Below, piece after piece: positions 11,280-20,566 of a stretch of 64,000 nucleotides of DNA. The stretch spans positions 84,440,683 to 84,504,682 of the forward strand of contig NC_050096.1 of the NCBI RefSeq assembly GCF_902167145.1. The letters are read 5' to 3'. Numbering within the stretch: position 1 is the stretch's first letter; each line of letters begins with the position of its first letter. The translations under genes were made by a program, and so were the position numbers. The notes under the pieces are model-generated. The model saw nothing but the letters and a program-made list of their open reading frames with translations. It had not been told where the DNA came from and ran no database searches. The stretch comes from Zea mays (Eukaryota > Streptophyta > Magnoliopsida > Poales > Poaceae).

Positions 11280-14200
11280 TGTGACGGAACCTCCCAAATA
11301 ATTAGGCCCACCTACAGTTGTCCTTGTCCTTCGGACCTTAGACAACCCTGGAGGTGCCCCTGAACTACTTGATAAGTTCGGTATCATTTCCTTACCTTTC
11401 CAGGAACGTTTCACCCGTCTGACAGACAATATGTTCATCGGAGATGCGGAAATGCGGAAGTGATTACATAAACTTACATTTATTGAAAAGTAGGAGTAAG
11501 TCATATAATACAGACCAGAGAGTGCTGAAAAGTATTATTACAATACCTGGGAGGTAAAAGCTCCTCCCATTAAGTTCTTTACATAAAAGCTTTTAAGGAG
11601 GACCCGGTCCTCCGGCAGCTTCATTCTTGATTATCTTCATTTTTCACCACCTTGGTACAAAAACAACAAAAGTTTGTTGTCTCCTCACCTAAAAACAACG
11701 GGGGAATAAACCCTGAGTATGGGATTACTCAGCAAGTCTTACCCGACTAAGAAAAAGACTCTCAAGGGTATGCTGGTTATATGGGAATCAAGGTAAGGCT
11801 TATCAAGAATCAAAGACTCTATTTTGCAGAAAAGCTTACTAGGAGTGGATCCTTAAAATCCAGTTTTATTGGTCAAGTTAAGTAAACTTACTTATCTCTA
11901 GAGTTCTTTCTAACCTAGTTCAAACACTTATCCTGAACTAGCCAAGTTCTTAATTCATACTTTATCTTCACTGGAGTACTACGTGTAGGGTAGTGACCAA
12001 GTCTTCATAACCGCGAAGGTACGGCGATCCGAATCGATTATACTCAGCTGAGGATCTCCGATCACATGACATATGTAGCACATAACCCTTGCATATGTCA
12101 ACCCGCCACCGGGGTTCTTAAGACCAGATCAGGTTCACGCAAACCGAGAGCACAGATACACCACCGTCCAGCCTCTTGCCACGGAGGGTACACGCTACTC
12201 TCGCCACCGCTCCACGCCTATTTCGTGTTATCTTATTCTGGCCTTAGTTTGCCCGAGGCAAGGCTTACCCATGACGAGGCATGTGACCAGTTAAAGGGTC
12301 CTCGATCATCAAGCCTACATCGACAAGGTCCTTAATCGACTCAGACGGAGACACTACACCGAGACTCTCTTTCTCGTGCAAGTCACCCGCCCGGTCTCAG
12401 CTTAATCATTTCACCCCAAAGGTTGGTACCTGGCAGAGGTACATCTTTTCCGATGTTGAATCCATCAAGGCCTTTTGACAGATTCAACATCAAGTTTTAT
12501 TTTGAAAACAACCCTCCCACTTTGCCAAACATCCTTTGTAAAACAAATTCTTTTGTTTTGCTAGAGCAATACTAAGCATAATAAAACCTTTTGTAAAACA
12601 GGGTATCAAGGAAGGTAATCAAAGACCAAGGAAGGTAATGCAGGAATTGCTTAAGCATTCAACTCCTAACACCTAATGCAACAAGCAAGTGATAAAGATT
12701 TCTAAATCACAAGGAGGTGGCAAATGCACTGGGGCTTGCCTTTGTTTATGGGTGAGTCAGGCTCAGATCCACAAATATCGAAGTAGAAACAGTTCTCAGC
12801 CTGTGTTTCCAAAGGTGGTGGTACTTGCTCTTCAGTGGCTTCCACTTCTTCCTCGTGTTCTAATCATAACCATATATATGTATAAGAATGGATGCCATGG
12901 GATGCTCATGAGGATGCAAAGATAATATAAACTTATTATCTAAGTCTTGAGTACAACTTTCCTTCACGGAACTCCGAGAACTTAGGGTTTCCGGAGTTAG
13001 TAAAGGAGTTCACCGGGCAGGGGGGTGTTTTGGGGTTTGGTGATCAAACAAGGTCCAAATCAACCCAAATTCTACCCAAGGCTTCTAAATAATATAAGGA
13101 GCTCATATAAAAATTTTGAGCATTTTTGGGATTACCATTTATCTTTTAAAAATCCAGAACTACTATCTTAAACTATTTTAAATACCTTAAAATTCCTGCT
13201 TTAACCTAAAAATCATGAAACTATTTTTATTAAATTCTAGGGAAAATAAGAAGGCTAGGAAAATTAGTTTCACAATTTTACCATTTTTCTACATTTTTCT
13301 ATATATTTCTAAAGTTATTGTGAAAATGAAAGGAGAAAGGGTGAATAGTGTTGGGCTGATTTCAGCCCAGCAGACCCAACAGTGGACAGAAATGCGCCCG
13401 CGCCCGCGCGCGCTGGCGGTTTTGTGAAAAGGACCTCTGGTTTTTGGTTAACTGGGAACGAATTCTTTTACTATTTGCTCAAGTCACTGACGCTTTGCAA
13501 ATAAACCCTCCATGTTCTATTTCTTTGAAGTGGGAGGTCCACGACGGCGTTCTCGCGCGGAGAAACTCCGGCGAGCCTCTGTATTGGCCTATTAAGGCGA
13601 TGATCGACGCTCCCGAGCGACATACACCAAATCGGACCTATCCTAAGCTTTTCCCCTAACTTAATTGCACTAATGATCAATTACAGAACTCTGGCCACGG
13701 TGACTAAGAGCCTGGCGGCTAGATCATCATGTTCCCGGTGATGGGTGGCGGTCTAGTTCAATTGGGGGGGTCAAAGAGCTTAAGGAGGATCTAAGAATGC
13801 TAGAACAAGCAGTAGAAGGACTTGAGCTCACCTAAACCGAGCTGGCCACGGTGAGGTCTTCTTTGCGGTGGCAGAAAGCTGATTTGGGGGAAAACGGCGA
13901 TTCTCCGGCTAGGGGGGCTAATCGAGGGGGAGAGTGGGTGCTATGGCTTTGTGGTAACTTGGCCCAACAGCCTCGGCCATCAATTTATAGGAGGGTAAAG
14001 CGGTGGCCAGTGAATTTGGGGAGGACGCGCGGCAGCCGGAAATGAAGAAGAAGGCGGGCGCAGTGAATTCGTGTCCAGTGGCGTGGCAGTTGTTCCGGCG
14101 ATCAACAGAGAGCAGGGGTAAGTTGTGGCGATGCGGTGGAAAGGGGTAAACACGCGGCACAAGGCCGGAGGGCGGCGGTCACCGGCGTTCTTATCGGTTT

Positions 14201-15300
14201 TAGCCGCAGGGCAGAGGGGAAGTACGGGGAGGTCACCGGAGTGGCGTCCAACGCACGGGCGGTGAAGATCTTTCTACCAGAGCGTTATCCCCGAGTCCGG
14301 TGCACGAATCCAAACGCCGGCGACGCAAATCACGGCGGAGGGATCCGTCGGCGGTGAGGACAGCCCTGCTGGTGATCTGATCCAGTCGGGCTACTGTACC
14401 ATGGCGAGACTTCATCAGAGCATCTGACAGATCATATTCAAGTCACGTTTTCTCTCAAATTTCCATAGCAACCTATCCGGGGCTCTGCAGCAAATTTGTA
14501 GAGCAATACTCCATCTACAACTTTGCAATATGATGATGCCACAGAAACCCATTGGATCATGCTTGAATTTGAGCTTGAAGTTGATGGCATTAATATGTTA
14601 GTCTGATTTTCAGACTGAACGAGCCTGGCAGTCCAACTTTGGGCAAGATTATCTTCCAATTTCTCACAAGAACATGGCTTGCACTCTCAAGCAAACTTGT
14701 TCTACTATAATTGGGCTACAATATTGATGTGGTGACCTAGGGCAAAAACCCTAGAATTTGAAAGATACAATGCTCCAAAGTTGAACCAATATCACTGAAA
14801 ATCAGACTTAGACTATAAAGGGCTTAAGAGGTGAGTTTTGCAAATTAGCCCAAAACTTAGGGTTTAACTTGCAAATTCACATATTTGTGACCCAAATGAA
14901 TTAAAATACTTATTTGACTTGGTTTTTGCACTTTAGTCCAAAAGTGGACTAATTTTGCACATAGGTCCCTAGGGTTTGGTTTTAGGGTTTTCCAGGGTTC
15001 TATTTGAGATTTTTAGTATCCCAGGGGTCTAAGTGTAACTCTACTTAAGTCTTGGGATCATTTTATGACTATTCCCCTAAAATCTTTAGGTTTTCTTCAT
15101 TTGGGTTAAGTTTTGCCCCTTTGAGCTTTATTTAGGGTCAGGTTTCCTATCCAGGGTCCTATTTGCAAAACACCAAAAACAATACACTTGTTTGAAATTT
15201 TTACCTAGTGAATGCATTCTAGGTGTGTCAAACATATGCAATGCCAATGTTTATGATTTCATGCTCAAGTTTTAGTTACAGTAACACCAGGGGTGTTACA
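11280..15300 (-). repeat. 5' LTR of element A (full length, 4021 bp)
   Basis: This is the full-length partner of 2109-5685 and, on the minus strand, the promoter-bearing LTR. It includes the ~470 bp (13382-13850) that the other LTR has lost. The R/U5 side holds several AGGGTTT runs (near 14960-15010). It ends in TGTTACA at 15300, followed by the TCATC target duplication. Confidence 0.93.
13981..13990 (-). promoter_or_regulatory. Candidate TATA box of element A LTR
   Basis: CAATTTATAG is CTATAAATTG on the coding strand of A. The same sequence is kept in element B LTRs (near 33739 and 43384), although the LTRs differ widely around it. That conservation supports a core promoter role. No transcript data are available. 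Confidence 0.5.
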
Positions 15301-15305
15301 TCATC
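15301..15305. repeat. Right target site duplication of element A (TCATC)
   Basis: Pairs with 2104-2108. Joining H across one copy restores the gag reading frame. Confidence 0.95.
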
Positions 15306-16593
15306 GGGGCTTTCCTTTCCGGCACCACTTGCCGAGACCTGGTGAGCAAACTGGGGCGCAAGACTCCCACCCGTGCGAGCGAACTGATGGACGTCGCCAC
15401 CAAGTTCGCCTCGGGTCAAGAGGCGGTCGAAGTCATCTTCCGAAAAGACAAGCAGCCTCAGGGAGAGCCAAAGAAAGACGCCCCCGAGGCGTCCGCCCAG
15501 CGGGGCACGAAGAAGAAGGCCAAGAACAAGTCGCAAGCGAAGCGTGACGCCGCTGACGCGAATCTTGTCGTTGCGGCCGAGCACAGGAACCCTCGGAAAC
15601 CTCCTAGAGGGGCCGACGCGTTCGACAAGATGCTCAAAGAGCCGTGCCCCTATCACCAGGGTCCTGTCAAGCACACCCTCAAAGAATGTGTCATGCTCCG
15701 GCGCTACTTCCACAAAGCCGGGCCCCTGGCGAAAGATAGCAAAGGCCATGACAACAACAAGAAGGGGGGCGACAAGGGAGAAGAGTTCCCGGAGGTCCAC
15801 AACTGCTTCATGATCTACGGCGGGCAGGCGGCAAACGCCTCGGCTCGGCACCGCAAGCAGGAGCGCCGGGAGGTCTGCTTGGTGAAGGTGGCAGCGCCAG
15901 TCTACCTAGACTGGTCCGACAAGCCTATCACCTTCGATCGAGGCAACCACCCCAACTTCATGCTAAGCCTAGGGAGGTACCCGCTTGTCGTCGATCCGAT
16001 CATTGGCAACGTTAGGCTCTCCAAAGTCCTCATGGACGGAGGCAGCAGCCTTAACATCATCTACGCCGAGACCCTGGAACTCTTGGGGGTTGATAGGTCC
16101 GAGGTCCGGGCCGGTGCGGCACCCTTCCACGGGATCGCGCCCGGAAAGCGAATCCTGCCCCTCGGACGGATCGACTTACCCGTCTGCTTCAGGACTCCCT
16201 CCAACTTCCGAAAGGAAACTCTCACCTTCGAGGTGGTCGGGTTCCGAGGAACCTTCCATGCGGTGTTGGGAAGGCCGTGCTACGCCAAGTTCATGGCCAT
16301 CCCCAACTACACCTACCTCAAGCTCAAGATGTCGGGCCCGAACGGGATCATCCCCGTCGGATCCACGTATCGCCACGCATACGAATGCGACGTGGAATGC
16401 ATGGAGTACGCTGAGGCCCTCGCCGAGTCCGAGGCCCTCATTGCCGACCTGGAATGCCTCTCCAAGGAGGCGCCCGACGCGAAGCGGCACGCGCAACTTC
16501 GAACCCGCCGAGGCGGTTATGTCCGTCTCTCTCAACCCTAGCAACGATGCCAACAAGAAAGTCCGGATCGGCTCCGAGCTCGACCCCAAATAG
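15306..16593 (+). pseudogene. Element H gag C-terminus and protease
   Basis: This continues the gag frame from 2108. A zinc-knuckle-like stretch lies near 15640-15700 (CPYHQGPVKHTLKEC), then a retropepsin-like domain around 15960-16350 with LMDGGSSLNIIYAETL. The catalytic motif is DGG, as is usual for Tat-lineage proteases, rather than DSG. Near 16490 the frame shifts: the upstream frame ends at a TAG at 16539-16541, while the expected continuation (FEPAEAV and onward) is one frame over, so one or two bases have been lost. A further TAG at 16591-16593 stands where Gln is expected before Glu-Ala-Val-Leu. The gene is broken. Confidence 0.8.
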
Positions 16594-17618
16594 GAAGCAG
16601 TGCTCGTCGACTTTCTCCGCGCGAACGCCAAAGTTTTTACGTGGAGTCCCTCGGACATGCCAGGCATACCAAGGGATGTCGCCGAGCACTCACTGGACAT
16701 CAGAGCTGGAGCCCGACCCGTGAAGCAAACCCTACGCCGTTTTGACGAAGAAAAGCGCAGGGCCATAGGCGAGGAGATCCACAAGCTACTCACGGCAGGG
16801 TTCATCAAAGTCCGAGGCCAGTCTACTTCATCAGCGAAGTGCTATCCAAGACCAAAGTCCGCTACCCGCAGATCCAGAAGCTGCTCTACGCAGTGATTCT
16901 GACACGATGAAAGTTGCGACACTATTTCGAGTCTCATCCGGTGACTGTGGTGTCATCCTTCCCCCTGGGGGAGATCATCTAGTGCCGTGAGGCCTCGGGT
17001 AGGATAGCAAAGTGGGCGGTGGAACTCATGGGCGAAACGCTATCATTCGCCCCTCGGAAGGCCATAAAATCCCAGGTCTTGGCTGACTTCCTGGCTGAGT
17101 GGACTAACACCCTGTTACCAACAACTCCAATCCAACCCGAGCTTTGGACCATATACTTCGATGGGTCACTCATGAAAACAGGAGCAGGCGCTGGCTTGCT
17201 CTTCGTTTCACCCCTCGGAAAGCATCTTCGCTACGTCATACGCCTCCATTTTCCGGCATCAAACAACGTGGCCAAGTACGAGGCTCTGGTTAACGGGCTG
17301 CGCATCGCCGCCGAGCTAGGGGTCTGGCGCCTCGACGCTCATGGCGACTCGCAGCTTGTCATCGACCAAGTCATGAAGAACTCCCACTGCCGTGACCGGA
17401 GGATGGAGGCCTACTGTGACGAAGTTCGGCGCCTGGAGGACAAGTTCTACGGGCTGGAGCTCAACCACATCGCCCGACGGTATAACAAGACTGCGGATGA
17501 GCTGGTGAAGATAGCCTCGAGGCGGACGATAGTTCCCCCGGACGTCTTCTCCAGAGACCTACATCAACCGTCCGTCAAGATCGACGACACGCCCAAGCCC
17601 GAGGAAACCTCGGCCTAG
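16594..17618 (+). pseudogene. Element H reverse transcriptase stub, RNase H and archaeal-type RNase H
   Basis: The RT N-terminus is recognisable (FDEEKRRAIGEEIHKLL, up to ~16810). The next residues, from ~16821 (VYFISEVLSKTK), belong to the RT/RNase H connection, so nearly all the RT core, including the catalytic Asp-Asp motif, is deleted. After in-frame stops at 16908-16910 (TGA) and 16980-16982 (TAG), an open stretch from 17019 carries the second, archaeal-type RNase H (YFDGS, later AKYEAL, HGDSQLV and ARRYNKTADEL), with its acidic residues visible. It ends at a TAG at 17616-17618. The dual RNase H is the main ground for assigning H to the Tat lineage. Confidence 0.82.
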
Positions 17619-18980
17619 CCCGAGGTACCCTCGGCCGAGCCCGAGGAGGCCTCGGACGAGCCCGAGGTACCCTCGGCCATCGAGGAGGAGGCCTTGCCCG
17701 TCGAGGGGGAACAGAATGGGGTCACACCAGATCCAAACTGGCAGACCCCGTACCTGGAATATCTCCTCCGAGGAGAGCTTCCCCTCGACAAGGCCAAAGC
17801 TCGGCGACTGGCTTGGCACGCCAAGTCGTTCGTCTTGCTGGGTGATGAAAAGGAGCTCAATCACCGCAGCCCCTCGGGCATCCTCCAACGATGCATATCC
17901 ATCGCCCAAGGACAAGAGCTGTTGCAAGAAATACACTCGGGGGCTTGCGGTCACCACGCAGCACCTCGAGCCCTCGTGGGAAACGCCTTTCGACAAGGTT
18001 TCTACTGGCCAACAGCGGTGGCCGACGCCACTAGTATTGTACGCTCCTGCCGGGGGTGTCAATTCTACGCGAGGCAAACACACCTGCCCGCTCAGGCCCT
18101 GCAGACGATACCCATCACCTGGTCGTTTGCCGTGTGGGGTCTAGACCTCGTCGGTCCCTTGCAAAAGGCACCCGAGGGCTTCTCGCACCTACTGGTCGCC
18201 ATCGGCAAATTCTCCAAGTGGATCGAGGTCCGACCCTTAACCAGCATCAGGTCCGAGCAGGCGGTGGCGTTCTTCACCAACATCATCCATCGATTCGGGG
18301 TCCCAAACTCCATCATCACCGACAATGGCACGCAGTTTACCGGAAAAAAGTTCCTAGACTTCTGCGACGACCACCACATCCGTGTGGACTGGGCCGCCGT
18401 AGCTCACCCCATGATGAATGGGCAGGTGGAGCGTGCCAACGGTATGATCTTGCAGGGACTCAAACCGAGGATTTACAACAACCTCAACAAGTTCGGCAAG
18501 CGGTGGATGAAAGAGCTACCCTCGGTAGTTTGGAGTCTGAGGACAACGCCGAGCCGAGCCACGGGTTTCTCGCTGTTTTTTCTAGTCTATGGGGCCGAGG
18601 CCGTCCTCCACATGGACTTAGAATACGGCTCCCCGAGGACCAGGGCGTATGACGACCGAAGCAACCAGACCAGCCGAGAGGACTCGCTGGACCAACTCGA
18701 AGAGGCTCGGGACGTTGCCTTACTACATTCGGCACGGTACCAGCAGTCGCTGCGACGCTACCACGCCCGAAGCGTTTGGCCCCGAGGCTTTCAAGTGGGA
18801 GACTTGGTGCTTCGTCTGCGACAGGACGCCCGAGGGCACCACAAGCTCACTCCTCCCTAGGAAGGGCCATTCATCATCGCTAAGATTTTGAAGCCCGGAA
18901 CATACAAGCTAGCCAACGACCAAGGCGAGGTCTACAGCAACACTTGGAACATCCAACAGTTACGTCGCTTCTACCCTTAA
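17619..18980 (+). pseudogene. Element H integrase
   Basis: The frame continues directly from the TAG at 17616. It starts with an acidic Pro-Glu-Val-Pro-Ser type repeat (17619-17690), then a long open stretch to a TAG at 18858-18860, and ends at TAA 18978-18980. The zinc-binding HHCC region is present (IHSGACGHH...CRGCQFY). The catalytic triad is visible as LDLVGPL, ITDNGTQF and NGQVERAN. The GPF(I)..KILKPGTYKL block typical of the plant gypsy integrase C-terminus follows the last stop. Two nonsense codons make it a pseudogene, but the catalytic core itself is uninterrupted. Confidence 0.88.
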
Positions 18981-19269
18981 GATGTTTTAAGTCGTTCATG
19001 TACCTCGTTTTCTTTACATACACAAAGTCTAACCATCAAGGAAGGGTCGGCCTTGCCTCAGCAAAGCCTGACCCTCCCTAGGGGGCTAGAAGGGTGGAAC
19101 CCCCCCCCCCTCTGCGTCAAAACTTTCCTCGGAAAAAATTTTCTACCAAAAGGACCTTCGTGCTTTCGACTTCTGTATCGATAGCGGGATCCTGAAAACG
19201 ACGGGAGTACACGTAAGCGGCAAGGCCGACCGAGCCGAGGAACTCCTACGCCTCCGGGATACGGATACC
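18981..19269 (+). other. Element H 3' untranslated region, first piece
   Basis: No gene is seen. It begins a repeat unit (about 19155-19269: CTTTCGACTTCTGTATCGATAG, then GTAAGCGGCAAGGCCGACCG and GGATACGGATACC) that recurs at 28330-28445 and 28946-29000. Element C is inserted inside this unit. Confidence 0.7.
19265..19269. repeat. Left target site duplication of element C (ATACC)
   Basis: ATACC at 19265-19269 is repeated at 28236-28240 directly outside the two LTRs. Confidence 0.95.
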
Positions 19270-20517
19270 TGAAAGGGAAATGTGCCCTTGGGCCATTTCT
19301 AAGTATTTTGGTGATTTAGTGTCCAACACAAGTGCCTAAGTATAAAAAGGTGGACAAAGTACAAATCAAGGATAAAGGTATGTTTCTCAGACTTAGTACA
19401 TTGTTTTATGGACTAATGTATTGTGTCTAAGTGCTGGAAACAGGAAAAATCCAATTGAAAATGCCTTGGCTCGAGCAGCCAAGACTTTGCTGAATCTGGG
19501 AGCACCGGACTGTCTGGTGGTGCACCGGACAGTGTCCGGTGCCCAGGCTGGCTCGAGCGAAGTGGCCGCTCTCGGGAATTCACCGGCGACGTACGGCTAT
19601 AATTCACCGGACTGTCCGGTGTGCACCGGACTGTCCGGTGAGCCAACGGTCGACCGGGCCAACGGTCGGCCGCGCAATCTGCGCGGGACACGTGGCCGAG
19701 CCAACGGCTAGAAGGGGGCACCGGACTGTCCGGTGTGCACCGGACATGTCCGGTGCGCCAACGGCTCTCAGGCTGCCAACGGTCGACTGCGCCATTTTTG
19801 GAAGGAAATCGGGCACCGGACAGTGTCCGGTGTGCACCGGACTGTCCGGTGCGCCAGTCGATAGAAGGCAAGATCAGCCTTCCTAGAATGCTCTCAACGG
19901 CTCCTAGCTGCCTTGGGGCTATAAAAGGGACCCCTAGGTGCATGGAGGAAAACATCAAGCATTCCTACAACATTCCTAAGCACCAAGACATCAATTTCGC
20001 GCATTCTTTTCATTGTGATAGCATATAGAGCTCTAGTGGAGTTGTGAACTCATTGAGTTGTGTTGCGAGCTCTTGTTGCGACTTGTGTGCGTGTTGACAC
20101 TCTGTTTATTGTGTCTTGTGTGCGTTGCTAATCCCTCCCTTGCTCCGTGTTCTTTGTGAATTTCAAGTGTAAGGGCGAGAGGCTCCAAGTTGTGGAGATT
20201 CCTCGCAAACGGGATTGAGAAAAAGCAAGCAAAACACCGTGGTATTCAAGTGGGTCTTTGGACCGCTTGAGAGGGGTTGATTGCAACCCTCGTCCGTTGG
20301 GACGCCACAACGTGGAGTAGGCAAGCGTTGGTCTTGGCCGAACCACGGGATAACCACCGTGCCATCTCTGTGATTGATCCTTGTTGGTTATTGTGTTTTG
20401 TTGAGGATTCCTATCTAGCCACTTGACAATTATTGTGCTAACGATTAACCAAGTTTTTGTGGCTTAAGTTTTCAAGTTTCACAGGATCACCTATTCACCC
20501 CCCTCTAGGTGCTCTCA
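19270..20517 (+). repeat. 5' LTR of element C
   Basis: It starts TGAAAGGGAAATGTGCCC and ends GGTGCTCTCA. From 19503 to 19851 it holds eight near-palindromes of form CACCGGAC-N(1-3)-GTCCGGTG. The TATA box and start region follow at ~19920. Confidence 0.95.
19920..19926 (+). promoter_or_regulatory. TATA box in 5' LTR of element C
   Basis: TATAAAA in the context GGGGCTATAAAAGGGACCCC, 70 bp downstream of the palindrome cluster. The same box occurs in the 3' LTR (27637-27643) and in the decayed Opie-like fragment (49319-49325). Confidence 0.75.
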
Positions 20518-20519
20518 AT

Positions 20520-20531
20520 TGGTATCAGAGG
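20520..20531 (+). other. Primer binding site of element C (initiator Met tRNA type)
   Basis: TGGTATCAGAGG begins two bases after the LTR end. The first eleven bases match the complement of the initiator-Met tRNA 3' end. Confidence 0.9.
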
Positions 20532-20566
20532 CGTTCTCTTCACAAAGGGACTAACCGCCCGAAGAG

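Larger units (their letters stand above)
2109..15300 (-). mobile_element. Element A: Tekay-like Ty3/gypsy chromovirus, 13.2 kb, minus strand
   Basis: Two long LTRs (2109-5685 and 11280-15300) flank an internal region with a polypurine tract, gag-pol ending in a chromodomain, an extra ORF and an initiator-Met-tRNA primer binding site, all on the minus strand. TCATC target duplications lie at both ends. On its own strand the LTR begins TGTAACACCCCTGG and ends TTCCGTCACA. The left end is TA instead of TG on the + strand, one substitution at the terminus. A hand count gives about 42 substitutions over ~3.56 kb of aligned LTR (~1.2%). At an assumed 1.3e-8 per site per year this is roughly 0.45 million years. 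The C-terminal chromodomain and the gene order gag-PR-RT-RH-IN-CHD support the Tekay/Del clade. Confidence 0.93.

Noticed and set aside
14960..15010. AGGGTTT runs as interstitial telomere sequence
   Set aside because: Only a few imperfect units, located at the same place in all A and B LTRs, so they belong to the LTR.
19503..19851. CRISPR-like array of palindromic repeats
   Set aside because: Spacers are 1-3 bases inside the palindromes and irregular between them, in a plant LTR. It is not a CRISPR array.
19413..19958. 181-codon minus-strand ORF in the C LTR, with near copies at 27109-27675
   Set aside because: It is produced by the palindromic repeats, which are open in several frames on both strands.
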